Part shown: in pieces, positions 1-9,738 of the stretch | Position numbering within the stretch: the stretch's first letter is position 1 | Layout: each line of letters begins with the position of its first letter | From: Hyphomicrobiales bacterium | Lineage (GTDB): Bacteria; Pseudomonadota; Alphaproteobacteria; Rhizobiales; Xanthobacteraceae | Assembly (NCBI GenBank): GCA_017305535.1 | Contig: JAFKKN010000012.1 | Span: 124,001 to 188,000, forward strand | Direction of reading: 5' to 3' | Length of the DNA: 64,000 nucleotides | Position numbers and translations under genes: made by a program | Notes under the pieces: model-generated | The model's database searches: none | What the model saw: the letters and a program-made list of their open reading frames with translations, nothing else | Told to the model about the DNA's origin: nothing

Positions 1-1157
1 CCAGCGCCTCGATATCCTCATCGTAGATGTCCTTCTTGCGGTCGGCCAAAGCCTTCATCCGCGCGAACGCATCCTCGAGTTGGTTGTCACCCAGCTTATA
101 GCCCATCTCCTCCAGCTTGTGGACGAAGGCGTGGCGACCCGAATGCTTGCCGAGCACCAGCGACGACTGCTTCAAGCCGACCATTTCCGGCCGCATGATC
201 TCGTAGGTCGAAGCATCCTTCAGCACGCCGTCCTGATGAATACCGCTCTCGTGCGCGAAGGCGTTCCGGCCGACGATCGCCTTGTTGTATTGCACCGGGA
301 ACGAGGTCGCCGCCGAAACCACCTTCGAGGCACGGGTCAGCATCGTGGTGTCGATCTTGTTCCAGAACGGGAACTTGTCGTTACGCACGTTGATCGCCAT
401 CACGATTTCCTCGAGCGCGGCATTACCTGCCCGCTCGCCGATGCCGTTGATGGTACATTCGACCTGACGCGCGCCGCCGGCAATGCCGGCCAGCGAATTG
501 GCGACCGCCATACCGAGGTCGTTATGACAATGAACCGAGAACACCGCCTTGTCGGAGTTCGGCACGCGCTCGATCAGCGTACGCATGAAGTGGGTGTATT
601 CCTCCGGCACGGTGTAGCCGACGGTGTCGGGAATGTTCACCGTGGTGGCGCCGGCCTTGATCACCGCCTCGACGATGCGGCAGAGGAAATCCATCTCGCT
701 GCGGGTGCCGTCCTCGGCCGACCATTCGACGTCGTCGATCTGATTGCGGGCGCGCTCGACCATGGCCACCGAGGTTTCGATCACCTGCTCGGGCGTCTTG
801 TTCAGCTTCACCCGCATATGCAGCGGCGACGTGGCGATCACGGTATGGACGCGGCCTCGCCGGGCGAACTTCACCGCCTCGGCGCAGCGGTCGATATCAG
901 CCGGATGGGCACGGGACAGGCCGGCGATCACCGCATTCTTGGAGCGGCGGGCGATCTCGCTCACCGCCTCGAAGTCGCCTTGCGATGTGATCGGGAAGCC
1001 GGCCTCGATGACATCGACACCCATATTGTCGAGCAGCTCGGCGACCTCGAGCTTTTCCTCGAAGGTCATGGTGGCGCCGGGGCACTGCTCGCCGTCACGC
1101 AAGGTGGTGTCGAAAATTACAACGCGGTCCTTGTCGGACTTGTTGGCGGTCGTCATT
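1..1157 (-). CDS. leuA: 2-isopropylmalate synthase, 3' end cut by window edge
   Basis: First committed step of leucine biosynthesis: condenses acetyl-CoA with 2-oxoisovalerate to 2-isopropylmalate in the cytosol. About 385 residues are present, starting [20 protein letters not shown]; the frame stays open to base 1, so the C-terminal part, including the leucine-binding regulatory domain, lies outside. The TIM-barrel signature [12 protein letters not shown] (residues 16-27) carries the catalytic Arg/Asp pair. VHCHND and HESGIHQDG supply further metal and active-site residues of the DRE-TIM metallolyase family. The ATG at 1155-1157 follows a short leader ORF and hairpin that suggest attenuation control. 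Identification is firm; homocitrate synthase is a relative, but the leader favours leucine synthesis. Confidence 0.95.
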
Positions 1158-1219
1158 AGAAAATTCCTTTGGTCAGGTGCGCCGCGTCAAAAGGGCGCTC
1201 GGGTGGCGGATGAACTCGC

Positions 1220-1268
1220 AAAACCCCTGAGTGCCCAGGCACAACCGCCCAGACGGCCCTCAGGGGCC
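1220..1268 (-). promoter_or_regulatory. Candidate leuA transcription attenuator
   Basis: Read on the minus strand, CCCCTGAG (1266-1259) can pair with CTCAGGGG (1231-1224), followed directly by TTTT (1223-1220), as in an intrinsic terminator. A competing small hairpin, GGCCC/GGGCC around the leader stop codon (1268-1255), and another, GTGC/GCAC, within the loop would break the long stem. Mutually exclusive folds beside a leucine-rich leader ORF suggest attenuation of leuA. The U-run is short, so the terminator may be weak. Confidence 0.5.
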
Positions 1269-1394
1269 GATAAGAAGCAGTCCGCCAATAAGCAGGGACG
1301 ACGCCAGAACAGCCTGAAAGGCAGCCGGAATCGCGACGGGTCGGCCAGCGGCGGCGCCCCCGTGAATTCCATCGATATCGCTGCGAATCGGCAT
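1260..1394 (-). CDS. Putative leu operon leader peptide, 44 aa
   Basis: A 44-codon ORF upstream of leuA with a good Shine-Dalgarno (AAGGGA) before its ATG. Its C-terminal end is SSLLIGGLLLIGP, with five Leu codons and two Ile codons in the last eleven sense codons before TGA. The stop codon lies inside the 5' arm of the hairpin at 1220-1268. This is the layout of a leader peptide that senses charged tRNA-Leu. It is longer than classical leaders, and coding has not been shown; the assignment is inferred from position and codon content. Confidence 0.55.
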   Translation of the reverse strand: MPIRSDIDGIHGGAAAGRPVAIPAAFQAVLASSLLIGGLLLIGP

Positions 1395-1662
1395 TGCTGG
1401 TCCCTTTGGGCGGTAGTCTTGGCGCAAACCCTTGACGGATCGTTGCCAAAATACCTGCCTGCAGCGATTTTAGACGACAAACGCCGGGTCCCGCAATGCA
1501 AAAATACCCGGCGGACGGGGAAGCCAATCCGGCCCCCCTTTTTGCCAGCCGCCGCGCCCCCTGCCCTCGTCGATGGCACGCACCTCTGATATCATCATCG
1601 ATAGCGGCAAGCGGCCTAACGGGATCAGGTCCGCCAAGCGTCCAGGGAGCTTGAGAGGTCTC

Positions 1663-2388
1663 ATGGCGCTGCATCAAGCAAAAATCTGCATGGGCTGCTG
1701 GGAGCACATGCACCTCCCGGTGCCGCTGCGCGGCGTGGCATCAGTGCCGTTCCGCGCGTTCGGCATCCGGCCAAGCCGGATGAATCCCAATACCTGCACG
1801 ATCTGCGAAATGATGTTCACCAAAATCATGAAGGCGCGTCACGTGACCATCGACGCAACGGTCATGTTCGCCGATCTGCGCGGCTATACCAGTCTGTCGC
1901 AATCCCGCTCCGCCGACGAGGTCTCGACGTTGCTCGATATCTTCTACGATGAATGCGCCAATGCGATCTGGGAACACGACGGGATTCTCAACAAGACGAT
2001 GGGCGACGGCCTGCTGGCGTTGTTCAACTTCCCGATCAGTCATGACGATCACGCCCGCCACGCATTGCGAACGGCGCATCTGATCCAGGATCGATGGCGC
2101 GAAATCCGGAAGACGCTGCCCGAGGCTTCGGGGCGGGATATCGGCGTTGGAATTGGCATCGATTGCGGCCAGTTGAGTTTCGGTGAATTCGGCCACTCAC
2201 ATACCGACATCACCGCCATCGGCAACGTCGTGAATACCGCCGCGCGGGCACAGGCTGCCGCGACTTCCGGTCAGATCCTGCTGACCGAAGCGGTCTACGC
2301 ACGCGCGCACTCCGAGCTTCCGGATAGTCAGGCACGGGACTATCAACTCAAGGGGCTCGCAACAGTTACTCGGCTGTATGCCGCCTGA
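1663..2388 (+). CDS. Class III adenylate/guanylate cyclase with Cys/His-rich N-terminus
   Basis: Soluble 241-residue protein predicted to make a cyclic nucleotide from NTP. The cyclase domain spans about residues 60-240. The metal-binding Asp residues are in FADLRG (D71) and MGDG (D115); the transition-state Asn/Arg are in NVVNTAAR. K111 (NKTMGDG) and the Asp of DITAIG fit ATP rather than GTP. The N-terminal 50 residues hold CMGC with two histidines and a CTIC pair (C9, C12, H15, H17, C45, C48), which could bind a metal, Fe-S cluster or heme. I chose the ATG at 1663, after a GAGAG element, over an upstream in-frame ATG at 1573. It converges on ppk2 with 6 bases between the stops. Confidence 0.85.
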   Translation: MALHQAKICMGCWEHMHLPVPLRGVASVPFRAFGIRPSRMNPNTCTICEMMFTKIMKARHVTIDATVMFADLRGYTSLSQSRSADEVSTLLDIFYDECANAIWEHDGILNKTMGDGLLALFNFPISHDDHARHALRTAHLIQDRWREIRKTLPEASGRDIGVGIGIDCGQLSFGEFGHSHTDITAIGNVVNTAARAQAAATSGQILLTEAVYARAHSELPDSQARDYQLKGLATVTRLYAA

Positions 2389-2394
2389 TGCGCA

Positions 2395-3354
2395 TCAACG
2401 CGTCGATTTCTTCGGGTGCACGGCTTTTGTGGTCCCATCCGTGCCGCCCTTGCCTTCCTTCTCGAGGGCCACTCGTGCCTGATCGAACTGCGCCAACGCG
2501 GCCTTGTCGACCTGTGGAAATTGCAGGTTGAGCTTTTCCAGTGCGTTGACGATGACCGAGCCGATTACCACGCGCGCAAACCACTTGCGATCCGCCGGCA
2601 CGACGTACCACGGCGCCACGGGGCTCGCGGTATGACGAATCATGTCCTGATAGGCCGCCTGGTAGCGATCCCAGTGCTTGCGTTCGGCGACATCAGCCAG
2701 CGAAAATTTCCAGTTCTTTTCCGGTTCGTCGAGCCGGGCGAGGAAACGCTTGCGCTGCTCCTCCTTCGAGACATTGAGGAAGAATTTGAGAACCACGGTG
2801 CCGTTGCGGGACAGATAGCGTTCGAATGCTGAAATATCTTCGAAGCGTTCGCGCCAGATATTTCTCGTCATCAGCTTCTGCGGAATGCGTTGCTTGGCGA
2901 GAATCTCCGGATGCACCCGCACGATCAGACATTCCTCGTAATAGGAGCGATTGAAGATGCCGATGCGGCCGCGCTCCGGCAGACAAATCGCCGAACGCCA
3001 CATGAAATCGTGGTCCAACTCTTTCGAGGTTGGCGTCTTGAAGGAGTAGACTTCGCAACCTTGCGGATTGACGCCCTCGAACACGCTTTCGATGGCGCTG
3101 TCCTTGCCGGCTGCATCCATTCCCTGGAAAATCAGCAGCAGCGACCAGCAGTCCTGCGCGTACAGTTTCTCCTGCAAATCGCTGAGCCGCTTGCGATTGG
3201 CCTCGATGATCGCTTTTCCCTCGTCTTTCTCGAGGTCGCCGTTCTCTTTGCGCCGAAACAGCTTGAGGTGAAACTCCTTCGAGCCATCGACCCGGAACGG
3301 ATGAACATAAGACTCGAGTTGCGAGCTGGTCGCCTGCACGGTTTTATCGGCCAT
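2395..3354 (-). CDS. ppk2: Polyphosphate kinase 2 (polyP:NDP phosphotransferase)
   Basis: Cytosolic P-loop kinase of the PPK2 family, 319 residues, which reversibly moves phosphate between inorganic polyphosphate and nucleoside diphosphates. Walker A is GMDAAGKDS (residues 78-86), followed by the family's lid region with RSYYEE and the DFMWR and WKFS stretches. Length fits a single-domain class I PPK2. It is the last gene of a co-oriented run that begins near 7.9 kb, 61 bases after the NUDIX gene, but may have its own promoter. Substrate preference (ADP or GDP) cannot be read from sequence. Confidence 0.93.
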   Translation of the reverse strand: MADKTVQATSSQLESYVHPFRVDGSKEFHLKLFRRKENGDLEKDEGKAIIEANRKRLSDLQEKLYAQDCWSLLLIFQGMDAAGKDSAIESVFEGVNPQGCEVYSFKTPTSKELDHDFMWRSAICLPERGRIGIFNRSYYEECLIVRVHPEILAKQRIPQKLMTRNIWRERFEDISAFERYLSRNGTVVLKFFLNVSKEEQRKRFLARLDEPEKNWKFSLADVAERKHWDRYQAAYQDMIRHTASPVAPWYVVPADRKWFARVVIGSVIVNALEKLNLQFPQVDKAALAQFDQARVALEKEGKGGTDGTTKAVHPKKSTR

Positions 3355-3415
3355 GGCGTTTGCATTCCCTTATTCGCGAACGTTGCGCTCAAGCCTATCC
3401 GAACGCTCCGGTCAT

Positions 3416-4123
3416 TCACACCGCATCCGGCAGCCGCGCCGCCAAAAATGCCGCCATATAAGGCGGCACCGCAGCGGTGATGTCGCCCCGGTGACGCATC
3501 AGATGGATGGCGGCGAGTTCCGCCGTTGCCTGTTCGGCGAGATTCATCTCGATCCGCTGCCGCAAGGCTTCGCCGCCGAGATCGGATTGCAGGCCACGCA
3601 TCAACGCGATCAACGGCCCCGCGACGACACAGTCCCAATATCCGGCAACCTGATAGTCGGCCTCCGTGAGTCCGGTTTCTTCTTCGACCTCGCGTATCAC
3701 GCTGCTCGCGATGTCGACCCTCCCGTCCCTGATATCGTTGAGATCGGGCGTTCCCGCCGGGAAATAAACCTTGCCGGCGTTCGCGGTATGTGCCGCCATT
3801 TCACCCAGCGCATAGGCGCCGTCACGGCTGCGGAGCGCTCCCATGCCGAAGCCGTTGAACACCGCGGCATCGGGGAATCCCCAGTCGCGCCACGCCAGAA
3901 AACTGGCGAAGTCGGTCTCGAAATAGTCCGCGCAAAATGCGTCTTCAGTGAAGCGCGGCTCGCGCCCCAGCAACACGCGCCCGTTCCAAAGCTGCGGTGT
4001 TTCGCGTTGCAGGCTGGCAAAGTGAGTATCAATCTCACCGCGCCGCATCTCCGCGAACGGCCAATGCCACGACGTCACACGAAGGTCGAGCCGCGTCACC
4101 CGGTGAATTGGAAACGGTGCCAC
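3416..4123 (-). CDS. NUDIX hydrolase family protein
   Basis: 235 residues with the second half of a Nudix box, REVEEETGL, near residue 145; the first half (DGRVDIASSVI) is degenerate, with Asp where the box usually has Glu. The family cleaves nucleoside diphosphates linked to another moiety; the substrate here is unknown. The proposed GTG start lies 3 bases after the stop of the ABC binding-protein gene, implying translational coupling. A second in-frame GTG 24 bases downstream is an alternative start. The tight coupling suggests the hydrolase acts on what the transporter brings in, which is inference only. Confidence 0.75.
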   Translation of the reverse strand: MAPFPIHRVTRLDLRVTSWHWPFAEMRRGEIDTHFASLQRETPQLWNGRVLLGREPRFTEDAFCADYFETDFASFLAWRDWGFPDAAVFNGFGMGALRSRDGAYALGEMAAHTANAGKVYFPAGTPDLNDIRDGRVDIASSVIREVEEETGLTEADYQVAGYWDCVVAGPLIALMRGLQSDLGGEALRQRIEMNLAEQATAELAAIHLMRHRGDITAAVPPYMAAFLAARLPDAV

Positions 4124-4126
4124 GCG

Positions 4127-5155
4127 CTACTTCGCACTCGTCCCGACCGCTTTGCCCGCCTGCTCGACAAATCTGTTGGTGTAGGTTTTGCTGACGTCGA
4201 TATTCGCCTTGGCGACATCGGGCGACCCCTCGCTGAAAACCGTCAGCACCGCAGCGGCGCCCTTGGGGTCCATCGCTCCGGTTTCCGAATACATCGGAAT
4301 GGTGTTCTTGAGGGCCGCCAGGTACAGTTCCTTGTTCTTGCCGACCAGTTCCGGCGGCATTTTCGCCATGACATCTTCAGGCGAGTGGGTGTGAATCCAC
4401 TTCAGCGTATTGACGATCGCATTGGTCAAGGCCTGCGCCTCCTTCTCGTGCGACTTGACCCACGCGGCCGTGCTGTATAGCGCTCCACCTGGATATTCAC
4501 CGCCGAACACCGCCAGCGTATCCTTCTGCGTGCGGGTATCGCTGAGAATGCGCAAATCCTTGTAGTGTCCCTGAAGCACCGTGACCGACGGGTCGAGCAT
4601 CACCGCCGCATCGATCTGCCCCTGCTCCATCGCCGCCACCGCCGTCGCGCCCAACCCGACGCCGATCACCGCCGCGCTGGTCGGATCGAGGCCGTTCTTC
4701 TTCAACAGGTACTTGAGAAAGAAATCGGTCGAGGAGCCCGGCGCGCTGACGCCGACCTTCTTGCCGGCAAGATCCTTGATGGATTTGATTTCGTCGGTGT
4801 GCTTCGGCGACACCACCAGAACAAGGCCGGGATAGCGGTCATAAACCACGAAGGCCTGCATCTCCTGCTTCTTGGCGGCGAGATTGACGCAATGATCGAA
4901 GTAGCCGGAGACAACGTCGGCGCTGCCGCCAAGCACGGCCTTCAGCGCATCCGAGCCGCCCTTGAGATCGACCAGTTCGACATTCATGCCCGCTTTGTCG
5001 TACTCGCCGAGTTGCTTCGCCAGCACGGTCGGCAGGTAGCAGAGGCAAGCTCCGCCGCCGATCGCGATCGTCACCTTGCTCTGCGCCACGGCGAAACCGG
5101 ACATCATCAGCAACGCCAGTAGCGGCGCGAGAAGCCTGCCGAAAATCGTCCTCAT
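4127..5155 (-). CDS. ABC transporter substrate-binding protein (SsuA/TauA/NMT1 type)
   Basis: Periplasmic solute-binding protein of 342 residues with a signal peptide (MRTIFGRLLAPLLALLMMSG, cleavage after FAVA or nearby). The mature part has the NMT1-like fold: GGGACLCYLPTVLAKQLG at the N-terminus, then GGSDALKAVLGGSADV, and a DLAGKKVGVSAPGS segment. This class takes up sulfonates, nitrate, bicarbonate or pyrimidine precursors, and the ligand cannot be assigned. A GGAGG ribosome site precedes the ATG. The permease is 88 bases upstream; no ATPase gene lies nearby. Confidence 0.87.
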   Translation of the reverse strand: MRTIFGRLLAPLLALLMMSGFAVAQSKVTIAIGGGACLCYLPTVLAKQLGEYDKAGMNVELVDLKGGSDALKAVLGGSADVVSGYFDHCVNLAAKKQEMQAFVVYDRYPGLVLVVSPKHTDEIKSIKDLAGKKVGVSAPGSSTDFFLKYLLKKNGLDPTSAAVIGVGLGATAVAAMEQGQIDAAVMLDPSVTVLQGHYKDLRILSDTRTQKDTLAVFGGEYPGGALYSTAAWVKSHEKEAQALTNAIVNTLKWIHTHSPEDVMAKMPPELVGKNKELYLAALKNTIPMYSETGAMDPKGAAAVLTVFSEGSPDVAKANIDVSKTYTNRFVEQAGKAVGTSAK

Positions 5156-5243
5156 GATGTCCTCCGGTTTGTTGTTGACGGCAGAATAGATGACCGCTCG
5201 CGTCTTGAGAAGCGCGCCATCCCTGCCGCGTAACGGCGCTGCG

Positions 5244-6032
5244 TCAGCCTCTGCTTCCGGCCGCCTCCGGGCGCCAGACCAACAGCCGGCGCTCCACCAG
5301 CGTCACCGCCAGATCGATCAGGATCACGAAGGCAGACAGCACGAACATGCCGGCAAAAACGCCAGCAACATCGAATATGCCCTCGGCCTGCTGGATCAGG
5401 TAGCCAAGACCCGCGGCCGAGCCGAGATACTCACCAACCACCGCGCCGACCACGGCGAAGCCGACCGACGTATGCAACGACGAGAACATCCACGACAACG
5501 CCGAGGGCCAATAGACGTGGCGCATCAACTGCCGTTCGTTCATGCCGAGCATACGGCCGTTGGCAAGCACGGTGCCGCTGACTTCCTTGACGCCCTGGTA
5601 GACGTTGAAAAAGACGATGAAGAACACCAGCGTGACGCCGAGCGCCACCTTCGACCAGATGCCGAGCCCCAGCCACAATGTGAAGATCGGCGCCAGCACA
5701 ACACGCGGCAACGCGTTCGCCATCTTGACGTAGGGATCGAATATGGCTGCCACCCTCGGCTGCCGCGCGAACCAGAAGCCGAACAGCACGCCTCCCAGCG
5801 AACCGATCACGAAGGCAAGGATTGATTCCCACAAGGTGATCGCGAGGTGCTTCCAGATGACACCCGTTGCAAACCACGCAACGATCTGGCTGCCGACATC
5901 GACAGGATTGGAAAAGAAGAACGGCGGCAGCAACAGACGACCGAACACCGGCACCGTCGTGAAAAGATGCCACATCACGAGCAGCACCACCGCCACCAGC
6001 ACCTGATAGAATAGCAATTTCGCTCGCGACAT
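5244..6032 (-). CDS. ABC transporter permease (SsuC/TauC family)
   Basis: Inner-membrane protein of 262 residues with about six hydrophobic segments, the first at residues 8-28. The cytoplasmic EAA-type loop that docks the ATPase is visible as GRMLGMNERQLMRHVYWPSA, so the protein should need an ABC ATPase in trans. It lies between moaB (18 bases upstream) and the binding protein (88 bases downstream), all on one strand. The usual third gene of such loci, the ATPase, is absent from this run. Confidence 0.88.
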   Translation of the reverse strand: MSRAKLLFYQVLVAVVLLVMWHLFTTVPVFGRLLLPPFFFSNPVDVGSQIVAWFATGVIWKHLAITLWESILAFVIGSLGGVLFGFWFARQPRVAAIFDPYVKMANALPRVVLAPIFTLWLGLGIWSKVALGVTLVFFIVFFNVYQGVKEVSGTVLANGRMLGMNERQLMRHVYWPSALSWMFSSLHTSVGFAVVGAVVGEYLGSAAGLGYLIQQAEGIFDVAGVFAGMFVLSAFVILIDLAVTLVERRLLVWRPEAAGSRG

Positions 6033-6050
6033 CGCGTTATGCTCTCGCCA

Positions 6051-6614
6051 TCAGGCCGTCGCGCCCTTCGCCTTGGGGCGGCGCAGATGTTCATCGAGCC
6101 GCGGCATGATCTCGACGAAGTTGCACGGCCGCGAGCGATAATCGAGCTGGTGCGCGAGGATGCCGTCCCAGCCGTCCTTGCAGGCGCCCGGCGAACCCGG
6201 CAGGCAGAAGACATAGGTCGCGCCGGCGACGCCGGCGGTGGCGCGGCTCTGGATCGTCGACGCACCGATCTTGGCGTGGCTCAGCATATGGAACGCGATG
6301 GAAAAGCCATCCATTCGTTTCTCAAACAACGGCTCGATCGCTTCTGGCGTCACGTCGCGGCCGGTGAAGCCGGTGCCGCCGGTGGTGATGACGGCATCGA
6401 TGCCGGGATCGGCAATCCATCGGCGCACGATGGCGCGGATAGCCTCGACATCGTCGGTGACGATCTCGCGTGCCGCCAGCCGATGCCCCGCGCCGGTCAG
6501 CCGATCCGCCAACGTCGCGCCGGACTTATCGTCGGCGAGGGAACGGGTGTCGGACACCGTCAGCACCGCGATGTTGAGCGGGATGAACTGCTTTGTCTCA
6601 TCGTTGGCCGTCAT
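6051..6614 (-). CDS. moaB: Molybdenum cofactor biosynthesis protein B
   Basis: MogA/MoaB-fold protein of 187 residues, likely the molybdopterin adenylyltransferase of molybdenum cofactor synthesis. The family motif TTGGTGFTGRDVTPEAI sits near residue 80, after VLTVSDTRS at the N-terminus; both match the molybdopterin-binding fold. The ATG at 6614 is preferred to a TTG two codons upstream. It is 18 bases before the ABC permease and 14 bases after the DUF1330 gene, so it is probably cotranscribed with transport genes whose ligand is unknown. Confidence 0.92.
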   Translation of the reverse strand: MTANDETKQFIPLNIAVLTVSDTRSLADDKSGATLADRLTGAGHRLAAREIVTDDVEAIRAIVRRWIADPGIDAVITTGGTGFTGRDVTPEAIEPLFEKRMDGFSIAFHMLSHAKIGASTIQSRATAGVAGATYVFCLPGSPGACKDGWDGILAHQLDYRSRPCNFVEIMPRLDEHLRRPKAKGATA

Positions 6615-6628
6615 CGCCAAATCCCGTG

Positions 6629-6928
6629 TCAGAGAGACGGGGGAAAGCCGCGAACCGAAAGGACGACGGCGTCGGCGCCGGCTTTCCGATCGGCGGCAAT
6701 CTCACGATACTCGGGCGAGTCGTGAAATTCCTTAGCCGCTTGATCGTCGGGAAACGACAGGATGACGACTTTGTCGCGCTCCCATGCGCCTTCCAAAATC
6801 GCAGGTCGCTCGTCGGCCGCCAGCAATCGCCCCTTGAACTTCCGAAACACATCCGCGAACCGTAATTGATAACGATCATAAAGCTCGCGACGGGTGAACT
6901 TCAGTTGCGCAACGATATAGACGGTCAT
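6629..6928 (-). CDS. DUF1330 family protein
   Basis: Small 99-residue protein of the DUF1330 (dimeric alpha-beta barrel) family. Typical features are the N-terminal strand MTVYIVAQLKFT, the GRLLAADERPAILEG stretch and the SPEYREIAADRKAGA helix near the C-terminus. Function of the family is not established. The ATG at 6926-6928 was chosen over an upstream in-frame ATG because it gives the standard family N-terminus. It lies 13 bases after the YpfJ-like gene and 14 before moaB. Confidence 0.85.
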   Translation of the reverse strand: MTVYIVAQLKFTRRELYDRYQLRFADVFRKFKGRLLAADERPAILEGAWERDKVVILSFPDDQAAKEFHDSPEYREIAADRKAGADAVVLSVRGFPPSL

Positions 6929-6941
6929 CGCATGCCCTTCG

Positions 6942-7868
6942 CTAGAGATTATCCGTCGCAAACGTATTGCACGCCTGCACGGTGCCCTGCTGATAGCCGG
7001 TCATGAACCAGCGCTTGCGCTGCGCCGCGGAGCCATGGGTAAACGAGTCCGGCACCACGCGGCCAGTTGCCTGCCGCTGCAAGGTGTCGTCGCCGATGGC
7101 CGACGCCGTCGTCAGCGCGGCATCGATATCGCCGGCCTCCAGGAAGCCCGGTCGCTTCTTCGATTCGCGATTGACCCAGACGCCCGACAAACAATCCGCC
7201 TGCAACTCGACCTTCACCTGCAACGCATTGGCTTCGGCCTTGCTGCCGGCCTGTTGCTGCAGACGTGTCACACGCGGCAGGATGCCGAGCAGGTTCTGGA
7301 TGTGATGGCCCGCCTCGTGCGCGATGATATAGGCGGCGGTGAACTTGCAGGCGTTGCCCGAACAACCATGGAATCGCGTTTCGACCTGACGGAAGAAACC
7401 AGTGTCGAGAAATATCTGCTGATCGGGCGGGCAATAGAACGGCCCCATCGCCGATTGCGCCATGCCGCAGCGTCCGCCGTTGGTGGCGTTCTTGAACAGC
7501 ACGATGCGCGGCCCCTTGTAGGTCTGGCCGCTGGCCTTGAAGATTTCATCCCAGCGATCGTCAATCTCGCCGAGCACGCCGGCGATCATGCTACCCATCT
7601 CGTCAGTGGGAGCACCGGTCTTGGCAGGACCGGAACGACGATCGGTTTGATAGCTCGGTGCCTGTTGGCCGCCGGTGAGGATTTCCGCGCCGCCGATCAG
7701 GATTCGAGGATCGATACCGAAGGCGTAGCCGAGCAGACCCAGCACGATGACGGTGCCGATACCGAGGCCACCACCGCCCATCGGCAGGCCGAAACCGCCG
7801 CCACCGCCGCCGCCATCGTCGCGGCGATCATCGATGTTGTCGCTGCGGCGGAAGTCATCGTAGCGCAT
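6942..7868 (-). CDS. ypfJ: YpfJ-like neutral zinc metallopeptidase
   Basis: 308-residue protein of the putative neutral zinc metallopeptidase family. The N-terminus is charged (MRYDDFRRSDNIDDRR), followed by a Gly-rich stretch and one membrane segment at about residues 36-52, so the catalytic part should lie on one side of the inner membrane. The zinc motif is HEAGH at 184-188. The ATG at 7866-7868 has a GAGGAC ribosome site; an upstream in-frame start would add 12 residues. It is divergent from ccrM with a 220-base gap and heads the minus-strand run down to ppk2. Physiological substrate unknown. Confidence 0.9.
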   Translation of the reverse strand: MRYDDFRRSDNIDDRRDDGGGGGGGFGLPMGGGGLGIGTVIVLGLLGYAFGIDPRILIGGAEILTGGQQAPSYQTDRRSGPAKTGAPTDEMGSMIAGVLGEIDDRWDEIFKASGQTYKGPRIVLFKNATNGGRCGMAQSAMGPFYCPPDQQIFLDTGFFRQVETRFHGCSGNACKFTAAYIIAHEAGHHIQNLLGILPRVTRLQQQAGSKAEANALQVKVELQADCLSGVWVNRESKKRPGFLEAGDIDAALTTASAIGDDTLQRQATGRVVPDSFTHGSAAQRKRWFMTGYQQGTVQACNTFATDNL

Positions 7869-7978
7869 GGTGCATGTCCTCACAGTTCGGATGGCATCGG
7901 CCATCGCTCAACGGCCGCACAGACGTAGATTACTCCGGCCGCCAATCAATAGTCCGGCCGGCAATTATTGCCTAGTTT

Positions 7979-9246
<1,268 letters not shown>

Positions 9247-9345
9247 CCGAAAGCATCCGGCGCAGATATTTACGGTCATGGCCAGGAACACCTTCCGGCC
9301 ATGACCGCATCGTTTCAACAGATGCTCGAGCCATGCAGGATGCGG

Positions 9346-9528
9346 CTAGCTTTGGTGCGGTCCGCGCATTTCCTTGATGGCCGCGGAGATTCGACGCCAC
9401 TTGGCAGCTTCTTCCGCCTGCCCGTCCTTCTCCAGATCAGCCGCCTTCTGCGCGGCCTCGGCAATCGCCACCGCGCCACGCTGCACGAACAGTTTTCGAG
9501 CGTAATCGCGAACTTCCATGGCCAGCAT
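9346..9528 (-). CDS. Small conserved hypothetical protein, 60 aa
   Basis: A 60-residue, charged, Ala-rich helical protein beginning MLAMEVRDYARKLFVQRG and ending AAIKEMRGPHQS. The ATG at 9528 is preceded by GGGAGAA at a good distance, which favours it over an in-frame start 25 codons upstream. No signal peptide or membrane segment. I recognise no functional domain. It sits alone between ccrM (convergent) and a glutathione transferase gene (divergent). Confidence 0.6.
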   Translation of the reverse strand: MLAMEVRDYARKLFVQRGAVAIAEAAQKAADLEKDGQAEEAAKWRRISAAIKEMRGPHQS

Positions 9529-9738
9529 CGCGTTCTCCCTTTCGTCCGGCCGGGGCGCCAAGCCTCGGCACAACTGGGCTCGCGCATAGAACGCCGCCAC
9601 CACCGATTTGTTTCATCACGATTCAGATGAAAGTCTTCGCGGTGAGAGCGCCGTGGCTTGTACTGCGACGGCTCATCGCCACATGGAACCGGCCTGGCCG
9701 ATTCGCGGCCGGCCCTTCACTCCGGACAGGATATCTCC

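Noticed and set aside
80-1159. 359-codon open frame on the plus strand over leuA
   Set aside because: Shadow of leuA, whose minus-strand frame has all family motifs and runs off the window edge.
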